DNA of 64,000 bases from the IMG/VR virus record IMGVR_UViG_3300042402_003388, positions 36,551-100,550 of that record. One strand, written 5' to 3'. The position numbers were made by a program, and so were the translations under genes. The notes under the pieces are model-generated. The model was given only the letters and a program-made list of their open reading frames with translations. It was not told the DNA's origin and did not search any database. The first letter of the stretch is position 1. Each line of letters opens with the position of its first letter. This DNA comes from a virus. Shown here one piece after another: positions 20,416 through 27,300 of the stretch.

Positions 20416-21498
20416 ATGTTAGAAAGATTGAACAAATATTATGAGGATGAGTTGGTGCAAAAACAAGTGCACCCTACACTTCCTTTGACTATATGGAACT
20501 ACACTCCAAAAGTTCAATACGGTGAAGGTAATAACCAATATAAATTTTGGGATGAAATCACAAAACAATGTCGTGGATTGGTCACCGACAATGAAGGTAA
20601 TGTAGTTGCAAGACCATTTAAGAAATTCTTTAACATAGAAGAAAAACAACATACTCCAACTGAAGAGTTTGATGTCTATGAAAAAATGGATGGTTCTTTA
20701 GGTATCCTATTCAACTATAAAGGTGAGTGGATTCTTGCAACTCGAGGTTCTTTTACTTCTGACCAATCAGTTAAAGGTACTGAGTTACTTCAGAAATACG
20801 ATTATGACAGATTGAATCCTGATTACACTTATTTGTTTGAGATAATATATCCTGAGAATAGGATAGTTTGTACTTACGATTTTGAGGATTTGGTGTTGTT
20901 AGGAATGATACATACTCAAAGTGGTTATGAAGTTAATATCCACTCAGGTAATGATGAGGACGTTAGATTCAAAAATCTTTTGAATAACTTGGGATTCAAT
21001 ATCGTTAGGAAGTATGATGGTATATCGGACTACACTTACTTAAAACACGCAATTGCCGACAATAAAGAGGGATTTGTTGTTCGATTCACTAATGGAGATA
21101 GAATGAAGATAAAAGGGGAGGAATACCTTCGTCTTCATAAGATAATGACTAACCTATCCACTACAGGTGTTTGGGAAGTATTGAGTACTGGTGGTAAAAT
21201 GGAGGATTACTTGAAGGATGTTCCTGATGAGTTCTACAAAAAAGTTAAAATGTACGTTCAAGATTTAAATTATAACTTCTATCGTTATTCTGAATATGCT
21301 GGTAAAGTACACGATTATTTTAGATACGGTAAGTATGGTGATAGGGAAGTTGAACCAACTAAAAAAGAATTTGCGGAACATTTGGTTAATTGTGAGGTAC
21401 ACCCTAAAGTAAAATCTATCTGTTTTGCAATGTGGGATAGAAAACCATATGACCATATTATATGGAATCTAGTTAAACCTAAGTTTGAAAAGCTTTAA
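20416..21498 (+). CDS. rnlA: T4 Rnl1-type RNA ligase
   Basis: A 360-residue ATP-dependent RNA ligase. The nucleotidyl-transfer lysine is Lys90 in YEKMDGSLG (motif I). LVTDNEGNVVARPFKKFFN lies before it as in T4 Rnl1; YLFEIIYPENRIV, KEGFVVRF (motif IV) and MKIKGEEYLRLH (motif V) follow. The family joins 3'-OH and 5'-phosphate RNA ends; T4 Rnl1 repairs tRNA cut by host anticodon nuclease. With cREC-, HAD- and phosphoesterase-like genes and 28 tRNAs nearby, tRNA repair is the likely role. No polynucleotide kinase was recognised in this window. It has its own promoter and terminator. Confidence 0.93.
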   Translation: MLERLNKYYEDELVQKQVHPTLPLTIWNYTPKVQYGEGNNQYKFWDEITKQCRGLVTDNEGNVVARPFKKFFNIEEKQHTPTEEFDVYEKMDGSLGILFNYKGEWILATRGSFTSDQSVKGTELLQKYDYDRLNPDYTYLFEIIYPENRIVCTYDFEDLVLLGMIHTQSGYEVNIHSGNDEDVRFKNLLNNLGFNIVRKYDGISDYTYLKHAIADNKEGFVVRFTNGDRMKIKGEEYLRLHKIMTNLSTTGVWEVLSTGGKMEDYLKDVPDEFYKKVKMYVQDLNYNFYRYSEYAGKVHDYFRYGKYGDREVEPTKKEFAEHLVNCEVHPKVKSICFAMWDRKPYDHIIWNLVKPKFEKL

Positions 21499-21523
21499 AA
21501 TACGACATTATGTCGTATTTTTT
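21498..21523 (+). terminator. Terminator after RNA ligase gene
   Basis: AAATACGACAT/ATGTCGTATTT forms an 11-bp stem followed by a T run. Confidence 0.88.
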
Positions 21524-21566
21524 TTTATATTAGAATATTTATTAAACATAAAACAAAAATTATCAA

Positions 21567-22175
21567 TTGATGTCGAGTGAAGTAATCGTAGCATTTATTA
21601 CGGGGGTATTAGGACCCGTAGTTCTTTTATACTTGAAGAGTAAGTTAGAAAAGAAAAAGGAAAAACCTGATATGGTAAAAGAAGCCTTAGAAGTTAGTGA
21701 ATTAGTTAGCTCAAAAATTGACCATATTCGTGAGGAATTTAAACCTGATAGAGTTTGGGTCGCCCAATTCCATAATGGAGGTCATTTTTATCCTACGGGG
21801 AAATCAATGGCTAAATTCAGTATTATCTACGAAACTGTTAGTCAAGGTGCAACATCAATCCAAAGTAATTTCCAAAATATACCAGTTAATTTATTTAGTA
21901 AATCTATAAATCAGTTATTAGAAAACGATGTAATTGAAATACCTGACTTCAAAGACGAGTCAATCGCCACTTATGGTTTAAAATATATTGCGGAAGAATC
22001 AGGATGTAAATCAGGTTATTTATTTGCAATTCACACCATTGATGATAAATTCATTGGAATCTTAGGGTTGGATTATACAAAAAGAAAAACAAAACTTGAT
22101 ATGGAATCTATTAATCACCTTTTAGTTCACGCAACATCTATGGGTGGTGTACTAATGGGCCACTTAAATAAGTAA
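21567..22175 (+). CDS. Membrane-anchored GAF-like protein
   Basis: A 202-residue protein with one N-terminal transmembrane helix (VIVAFITGVLGPVVLLYL) and a positively charged KSKLEKKKEK after it, so the rest is cytoplasmic. The remainder has a GAF-like pattern: VWVAQFHNGGHFYPTG, YLFAIHTIDDKFIGILGLDY and a final helix. GAF domains bind small ligands, but no ligand residues can be named. A TATTTATT late-type motif lies about 35 bp before the start. It ends one base before a convergent gene. Role unknown. Confidence 0.7.
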   Translation: MMSSEVIVAFITGVLGPVVLLYLKSKLEKKKEKPDMVKEALEVSELVSSKIDHIREEFKPDRVWVAQFHNGGHFYPTGKSMAKFSIIYETVSQGATSIQSNFQNIPVNLFSKSINQLLENDVIEIPDFKDESIATYGLKYIAEESGCKSGYLFAIHTIDDKFIGILGLDYTKRKTKLDMESINHLLVHATSMGGVLMGHLNK

Positions 22176-22955
22176 TTACATAAATTCGGATAGACTATCA
22201 AAAAATCCTGAATAAAGAATTCTCCCATTACCGTAAACAAGTTGTTCACTCACTTCTTCATCACTAATTTCTAATAGTTGTGTAGTATCCGCAAATTTAC
22301 TATTAATAGACTCGCTTTGACCCTCATCAACCCCTGTCGAATCAACCGACAATAAAAATGTTTTTTTAGAGTTAAATTCGGGGTCCAAAGTATTATTCCT
22401 CAATAATTTTTGTTCTAATGTAGTTTTAAGTTGGGTATCATATGAAATATAATATCCAATGTCATACGGAACGTAATCTTCTGTATCATTATATCCTTGG
22501 CCATCACAATAATTACATTCTTCGTTACCCTCACCACTACAATTATTACATTCGACTTTACCACCACCTTGACATTCGTGACAAGAATCCCCCTCTTCAT
22601 CTTCTCCTGAACCATCACATTCGTCACAATCTACTTCACCTAAACCGTCACACGATGTACACTCGTAGTTACCATCCCCCATACAATATTCACAATCAAT
22701 AGTTTGTTCATTACTTCCAAATTCTACTGTAGAAAATACAAAAAGATTATTATCAAGTTGAGACATCATTTCTCTGGGGTCTTCATTATTTGATATTTTT
22801 TTGGTAATAAAAACTAATTTAACCAATTCAATTGGAGTTAACATACTTTTAAATGGTAACGATTTGTTAGTTAAGATTTCTTTATATATTCCTTCTAACG
22901 TAATGTTTTTTTGAATGAATGGTTGAACGGCTTTTGCAAATGCGATTAGTTTCAT
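22176..22955 (-). CDS. DnaJ-like zinc-finger protein with six CxxCxGxG repeats
   Basis: The middle (about residues 85-155) has six repeats of the DnaJ type: CEYCMGDG, CTSCDGLG, CDECDGSG, CHECQGGG, CNNCSGEG and CNYCDGQG. DnaJ has four repeats, binding two zinc ions; six would bind three. There is no J domain, and the flanks are not recognised. Such proteins could act as chaperone-like or thiol-redox helpers in virion assembly, which is inference. A TATTTATA-type late motif lies upstream on the minus strand. Confidence 0.85.
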   Translation of the reverse strand: MKLIAFAKAVQPFIQKNITLEGIYKEILTNKSLPFKSMLTPIELVKLVFITKKISNNEDPREMMSQLDNNLFVFSTVEFGSNEQTIDCEYCMGDGNYECTSCDGLGEVDCDECDGSGEDEEGDSCHECQGGGKVECNNCSGEGNEECNYCDGQGYNDTEDYVPYDIGYYISYDTQLKTTLEQKLLRNNTLDPEFNSKKTFLLSVDSTGVDEGQSESINSKFADTTQLLEISDEEVSEQLVYGNGRILYSGFFDSLSEFM

Positions 22956-22970
22956 CGTTGTTTTAATTTA

Positions 22971-22992
22971 ATTATAAATACCAGTATTTATA
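22971..22992. promoter_or_regulatory. Divergent pair of late-type promoter motifs
   Basis: GTATTTATA reads toward the minus-strand zinc-finger gene (minus-strand motif within 22971-22982) and again toward the plus-strand gene at 22997 (22984-22992). The same motif in both outward directions shows that it is strand-specific. Confidence 0.6.
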
Positions 22993-22996
22993 ACAT

Positions 22997-23710
22997 ATGG
23001 TAGCAGGTTTAGAAAAAATACTTAAACACTTTATAAATGGAAAAGAATATTCTCCAGGTTTGATTGTTAATATTATCAGTGTTGAATCTGATATGTACGA
23101 CAATGTCAGAGTTGTGTTTGATGTTGATAACGTTGGAGATGTTCCATATAATCTATTAATAGTCGGTGTTAACTTAAGGAGTGAAGTTGAAAAATTATCA
23201 GAATACATATCATTCGAACCTAACCATATTTATGTGAGTTACGTTGGTCAGAAAAAAGGTATTCAGGATGTATTTCATATACAAGGTTCTGAGGTTCCAT
23301 TTAGTGAAATATTTTATTTAACGAAATCGTTCAAATCAGAATTACTACATAACCTACAAGATATTACTCAATTACCTGTTGGATACCATCACGGAAAAAA
23401 AGAACATCTTAAAATATTTGGAAAGTTTATACCAAGAATAGGTGTTAGTGATTTTAGAGATGAACTATTTTTAGATTTAACATTTAGAGTTAAGGATACT
23501 GAACCTAAAATAGAATATGATTTGCAACAATTAGAGGGAGACGTGGATGAAGAACTTATTCAAGAAGGATTTCCAGAATATAAACGTATTCGAGAGGCGT
23601 TATCAGAAACTTTCGATAAATGGCCAAGAAACTTTTACTTTGATGATTCGGGAATTGATTTACCGTATTGGATGGAAGAAGTCTTTAGAGTATCAATAAG
23701 TTTAGTTTAA
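22997..23710 (+). CDS. Hypothetical 237-residue protein
   Basis: An acidic protein starting MVAGLEKILKHFINGKEYSP, with beta-rich segments such as LIVNIISVESDMYDNVRVVFD and YHHGKKEHLKIFGKF. The C-terminus contains GIDLPYWMEEVFRVSISLV. Nothing identifies a family. Its late-type motif upstream and neighbours suggest a virion or assembly role, but this is weak. The ATG lies 5 bp after the late motif, so its leader would be very short. Confidence 0.75.
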   Translation: MVAGLEKILKHFINGKEYSPGLIVNIISVESDMYDNVRVVFDVDNVGDVPYNLLIVGVNLRSEVEKLSEYISFEPNHIYVSYVGQKKGIQDVFHIQGSEVPFSEIFYLTKSFKSELLHNLQDITQLPVGYHHGKKEHLKIFGKFIPRIGVSDFRDELFLDLTFRVKDTEPKIEYDLQQLEGDVDEELIQEGFPEYKRIREALSETFDKWPRNFYFDDSGIDLPYWMEEVFRVSISLV

Positions 23711-23727
23711 AACAAATATTTAATAAT

Positions 23728-24315
23728 ATGAAACATAATTTAATAGAAGAAATTAAAAGAAATAGAGAATTAATGAATATCAATGAATCAGACATTGATG
23801 GTATTGATGAGTTAGTTTATAATCCTGCAACCAAAACAGGTGGTGAGATAGGTCACGGATATGACCACGGTACAAGAATTAACGGAATCACTTGGTCAGG
23901 ACACGAAGACCATTTACATATTGGGTTTACCGATAGAGATGTTGCGATAAAGGTAATCGATAAAGCAGATAGTATGGGACTAAGAACAACTGAAAACCCT
24001 TACGCTAAAAAAGACCCAAATGGTAAGGTCGATAACGTACATACCACAGGTAGTTTTCATTATAAAACATTTCCAGGGGAACCTGAAGTAGGTGCTGGTG
24101 TTGATATTAGTGGTAATGAGGAAAAAATAGTAGAATTAATTATGTGGATTGAGGAGGAATACGCAAATGGTGATTATAAAATTAATTATAGAACAGATGA
24201 TGACGCGAATCTGTTATCCAAAATAATGGATTATAAAGTTGGGGATACTACACTCAAAGATTTGGTATCAAATGCCTCGACAGGAATTAAAGATTTTTTT
24301 TCAAAATTAGTATAA
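23728..24315 (+). CDS. Hypothetical protein with possible M15-like peptidase motifs
   Basis: A 195-residue protein with a charged N-terminal peptide (HNLIEEIKRNRELMNINE) of the LxE-like type. The next part has GHGYDHGTRI, GHEDHLHIGFTD and TGSFHYKTFPG. His-x-His and SFHY patterns occur in zinc D,D-peptidases of the M15 type, so a cell-wall or structural peptidase is possible, but the required Asp/His spacing cannot be verified by eye. If active, it could be a virion-associated lysin. It ends at a terminator. Confidence 0.6.
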   Translation: MKHNLIEEIKRNRELMNINESDIDGIDELVYNPATKTGGEIGHGYDHGTRINGITWSGHEDHLHIGFTDRDVAIKVIDKADSMGLRTTENPYAKKDPNGKVDNVHTTGSFHYKTFPGEPEVGAGVDISGNEEKIVELIMWIEEEYANGDYKINYRTDDDANLLSKIMDYKVGDTTLKDLVSNASTGIKDFFSKLV

Positions 24316-24320
24316 CAAAA

Positions 24321-24347
24321 AAACCCTCCAATTGGAGGGTTTATTAT
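24321..24347. terminator. Terminator between convergent genes
   Basis: AAACCCTCC/GGAGGGTTT stem with a 4-nt loop, followed on the plus strand by a T-rich run. Confidence 0.85.
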
Positions 24348-24363
24348 TTGGGCTCAGTAATAA

Positions 24364-24528
24364 TTATTTTACTGATGTAGTGTCAACTTTTGTTGAATCT
24401 ACAACCATTTTAGTAGTGTCAGTTGAAACTGCAGTTGAATCAACACTAGTTCCTTCTGTTTTAGAAGCGTTACCACCACAAGATGATAAAATTGCTACTA
24501 CTCCGATTGCGAAAAATACTTTTTTCAT
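24364..24528 (-). CDS. Small phage lipoprotein (54 residues)
   Basis: The minus-strand frame starts MKKVFFAIGVVAILSSCGGN. It has a short lysine-rich signal peptide and the lipobox ILSSC, with the lipidated Cys at residue 17. The mature part is a short Ser/Thr/Asp repeat (SVDSTAVSTDTTK, then VDSTKVDTT) with no domain. CGG after the Cys is common in Bacteroidota lipoproteins. The overlapping plus-strand frame at 24332-24535 has no motif and is rejected. Phage lipoproteins often block superinfection from the envelope, which is one possible role. Confidence 0.85.
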   Translation of the reverse strand: MKKVFFAIGVVAILSSCGGNASKTEGTSVDSTAVSTDTTKMVVDSTKVDTTSVK

Positions 24529-24616
24529 TGTCTGATTTTTGTTTTTAGTTAAGATTTATTGTTTAAATTAGAATATAAATATAGTTTATTAATTTAAATT
24601 TGTCAATGGGTTAAAA

Positions 24617-24645
24617 AATAAGGGACGATTAAATCCCTTATTTTT
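24617..24645. terminator. Bidirectional terminator after tmRNA
   Basis: AATAAGGGA and TCCCTTATT form a stem flanked by A and T runs. It lies just past the tmRNA 3' end. Confidence 0.8.
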
Positions 24646-24649
24646 TTAA

Positions 24650-25035
24650 TGGTGGAGATGGAGAGATTCGAACTCTCGTCTTGTTCACTTTACATATAAG
24701 TGACTACACGTTTAGGTCAACATTTTCTAATGTTCCGAAATTCACAATTCCCTTATTTTATAGTGGTTCGGTTTACTGAGAACTAATCCTCCACTTGTTT
24801 CTTTTCAGATAGAAACCACACCTATAAAGACTTCTGTTCCTAGGTTATAAGTCCGCCGACCCGAATGTTTTTGTGCTTACGCTACAGAAACAAGCTCATC
24901 TTGTTTAACAAGACCTAATAGAGCCATTTTGTCTAAAACGTTGCCGTTTACAGTTTTGAATCAGTTTTTACGGAATTAATTCAGTTCCGACGTGCCACCG
25001 ATACGCAACAATGCCAATCGATTCCATTCATCCCC
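24650..25035 (-). ncRNA. ssrA: tmRNA (ssrA), phage-encoded
   Basis: The 5' end GGGGATGAATGGAATCGAT and 3' end GTTCGAATCTCTCCATCTCC plus ACCA form the tRNA-like domain. The acceptor GGGGATG/CATCTCC has the G3-U70 pair used by alanyl-tRNA synthetase, and CCA is encoded. The total is 386 nt, typical of one-piece tmRNA. The tag frame (24877-24945, minus strand) follows the usual pre-resume GTAAAC, begins GNVLDKM and ends DELVSVA before TAA. At 22 codons it is long, and it lacks the common LAA end. A boxA-like element and promoter precede it. SmpB was not seen here. Confidence 0.94.
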
Positions 25036-25036
25036 A

Positions 25037-25085
25037 TATTTTCAAAGAACATTACAAAGATACGATTTGTTTTTTAAATATCCAA
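25037..25085 (-). promoter_or_regulatory. tmRNA promoter with boxA-like element
   Basis: On the minus strand, TTG and TATCTTTG are separated by 20 bp, then TGTTCTTTGAAAATA (boxA-like) lies between the -7 element and the tmRNA 5' end. Confidence 0.8.
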
Positions 25086-25119
25086 ATGTTCGTTGTATTT
25101 ATTGTTAAAGTAAATATAG

Positions 25120-26148
25120 ATGAAAATACTAAAAGAGTCAAACCCTGATTGGTTATATATGCAATTACATATGTTTAAGAGGGGATTAATTGATGGTAAA
25201 GGGTTAAACGATGAGTTAATATTCAATGTTAGAGATAACGGAATTATAACTTTGAAGTTTGATAATGACGAACAATATTTTAGATTGTTTGACCTATCAG
25301 ATGATGATATTTGGTTTTTAAATAATTTATACTCATCATATGGAAACTTAGAATTGTTTGACAGTTATAGAGCCGAGGAAGATTGGAACGAAGGGTACGT
25401 TTTCCCTTATTTTAATGACGAGAATAAAGAATTAATGGAGGAGATTAAAAGATTAATTGCTCCAAATCTAAACTTACAGGATGATGGTCAGGCGGTAGAA
25501 TTTTGTAGATTACTCAATGACTTATTTAGTAAAAGAGTTGATTACATTATTGGTGATTATGAGGTTGAGATGGACTCAGGGATGAAGAACTCTATGGAAA
25601 AGGAAATCACTAATGAATTGTGTGACATTTTTTTAGAAAACGGTATTCATAATACTCAAGGGTGTTTTTATAAGTATATGACAACTGTTGACGCCATAAT
25701 TAAATTGTATGATAAGTATGGTGATAAAAATAGTGATTTATTAACGTTATTAGGTAAGGTCGGTCACGATAAATCGGTTGACGGTGATTATTGGAGTAAT
25801 ATGTACGAATATATGGGTACTAATGAATTTGATTCCGAATCGTTTAATAGAAGTACAAAATACCAATTAGAGTCTATCATATCCGATATGGAGGATGATG
25901 ATAAATTTACTAATTTAGATGAGTATAAAAAAATTGTATCACAAATCACTAAAAAATTCAAGTATAATGTTTGGTACGGTAGACCAAAAGATGAAAATAA
26001 AATGATGTTCAAAGTCATAAGAATAAATCCTGAAAACAATAAAATTGAAATTGAATATAAGAAAAAAGGTACTATGGATTTTAATAGAGGAAATTACGAT
26101 TTAGAACAATTTAATAATTTTTTATATCATCCAGAGTTGTTTGATTAA
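25120..26148 (+). CDS. Hypothetical 342-residue protein
   Basis: An acidic, probably mostly helical protein starting MKILKESNPDWLYMQLHMFK. No domain was recognised. Segments such as SSYGNLELFDSYRAEEDWNEGYVFP and the repeated Asp/Tyr-rich helices suggest a globular protein; WYGRPKDENKMMFKVIRINP near the end is beta-like. A TATTTATT late-type motif lies about 20 bp upstream. It follows the tmRNA divergently. Confidence 0.75.
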   Translation: MKILKESNPDWLYMQLHMFKRGLIDGKGLNDELIFNVRDNGIITLKFDNDEQYFRLFDLSDDDIWFLNNLYSSYGNLELFDSYRAEEDWNEGYVFPYFNDENKELMEEIKRLIAPNLNLQDDGQAVEFCRLLNDLFSKRVDYIIGDYEVEMDSGMKNSMEKEITNELCDIFLENGIHNTQGCFYKYMTTVDAIIKLYDKYGDKNSDLLTLLGKVGHDKSVDGDYWSNMYEYMGTNEFDSESFNRSTKYQLESIISDMEDDDKFTNLDEYKKIVSQITKKFKYNVWYGRPKDENKMMFKVIRINPENNKIEIEYKKKGTMDFNRGNYDLEQFNNFLYHPELFD

Positions 26149-26167
26149 ATTATTTTACTTATCTTTG
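26137..26167 (+). promoter_or_regulatory. Promoter for M20-type peptidase gene
   Basis: TTG and TATCTTTG are separated by 20 bp, overlapping the end of the previous gene and 19 bp before the ATG at 26187. Confidence 0.75.
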
Positions 26168-26186
26168 TGTCTAATATACTAAAATT

Positions 26187-27017
26187 ATGGCAAGAGATTT
26201 GCAGTTACTTAAGGAGGTACTTTCAGTTCCTACCTACACATATCAAGAAGATTTAATGGTTCAATTTATTGTTGATTGGTTGAAGTCTAATAATATTGAA
26301 CACTACGTTGATGAACATTTAAATGTTTATGCGATAAAACAAACAGGTGAACTACCTGAAGACTTTATGTTCCCTTGCGTTGTTGCACATACAGACACTG
26401 TTCACAAGTTAGACACTATTAACGTTAGAGAAGAAATGTTACCTAATTCTAATGGTGATTTAAAACTTTCGTTAAAAGCGTATAATGATAATGGATTACC
26501 AACAGGGATAGGTGGGGATGATAAATGTGGTGTATTTGCCTGTTTTGAATTATTAAAAGAACTTCCAAATCTTAAAGCCGCGTTTTTTGTATCTGAAGAA
26601 ACAGGTTGTCACGGTTCAAAAATGGCGGACCCAAGTTTTTTTACTAACGTTGGATACGCAATTCAATTCGACGCACCTGAAAATTGGATGGTAACTGAAA
26701 CTTGTTATGGTGCAAGATTATTTGACAGGGAGGGTGAATTCTTTGAGAAATGTAACAAAGTCATTACTGAAAGTATGAATGAGAAACGTGAATATATGAT
26801 ACACCCATACACAGACGTTTACGCATTAAAGACTAAGTTTGATTTCTCCTGTATTAACTTCTCAATTGGATATTATCGATACCATACTAATCAAGAATAT
26901 GTTGTTGTCGAGGATACTTTTAACGGTATTGAAATGGGTAAACAAATGATAGAGTTATTAGGTTATAAAAAATATACCCACGAACCCCAAAAATCATCAA
27001 CATTTAGATATTGGTAA
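26187..27017 (+). CDS. M20/M28-family zinc peptidase
   Basis: The metal-binding residues of the family are in place: His68 and Asp70 in CVVAHTDTV, Asp111/112 in GGDDKCG, Glu137/Glu138 in VSEETGCHG, and Asp in IQFDAP. The family removes N-terminal residues from di- or tripeptides or splits acyl-amino acids with two zinc ions in the cytoplasm. At 276 residues it is much shorter than PepT (about 410); the dimerisation (lid) domain is probably missing. A phage-encoded exopeptidase is unusual; it could recycle peptides from Clp proteolysis, which is inference. It has its own promoter and terminator. Confidence 0.82.
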   Translation: MARDLQLLKEVLSVPTYTYQEDLMVQFIVDWLKSNNIEHYVDEHLNVYAIKQTGELPEDFMFPCVVAHTDTVHKLDTINVREEMLPNSNGDLKLSLKAYNDNGLPTGIGGDDKCGVFACFELLKELPNLKAAFFVSEETGCHGSKMADPSFFTNVGYAIQFDAPENWMVTETCYGARLFDREGEFFEKCNKVITESMNEKREYMIHPYTDVYALKTKFDFSCINFSIGYYRYHTNQEYVVVEDTFNGIEMGKQMIELLGYKKYTHEPQKSSTFRYW

Positions 27018-27018
27018 A

Positions 27019-27052
27019 ATAAACCCCTTCAGAAACGGAGGGGTTTTTTATT
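27019..27052 (+). terminator. Terminator after peptidase gene
   Basis: AAACCCCTTC and GAGGGGTTT arms form a stem with a short loop, followed by TTTTT. Confidence 0.8.
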
Positions 27053-27070
27053 TTAAGTCTATTTATTAGT

Positions 27071-27289
27071 ATGAAGTATTTTATACGATATACACTTTCT
27101 TGGGTTTCTCAAAATTTATCAATACCATTTTGGGTTGTTGGACATATTCATTTAACTATGAACATATATGACGACATTTATGAAATATTGGCATCTTTAG
27201 GAATGAATATTATCGTTGGGTTAGGGTTTTATTTAGATTATATTGATTATCAAAAAGATAAAATAAAGAATAAAAAAAAGGGGTTTTAA
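27071..27289 (+). CDS. Small membrane protein (72 residues)
   Basis: Two hydrophobic segments, WVSQNLSIPFWVVGHIHL and LGMNIIVGLGFYLDYI, surround a polar loop (TMNIYDDIYEIL). The C-terminus is very basic ([10 protein letters not shown]), fitting a cytoplasmic end. A short TATTTATTAG motif lies about 10 bp before the start. The family was not recognised. It overlaps the last bases of the convergent ClpC-like gene and the shared terminator. Confidence 0.7.
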   Translation: MKYFIRYTLSWVSQNLSIPFWVVGHIHLTMNIYDDIYEILASLGMNIIVGLGFYLDYIDYQKDKIKNKKKGF

Positions 27290-27300
27290 ACCCCTTTTTT
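27273..27300. terminator. Bidirectional terminator
   Basis: AAAAGGGG and CCCCTTTT arms are flanked by A and T runs, overlapping the ends of both convergent genes. Confidence 0.82.

Noticed and set aside
24332-24535. 67-residue plus-strand ORF
   Set aside because: It is antisense to the lipoprotein frame, which has a clear signal peptide and lipobox; its start lies in the terminator.
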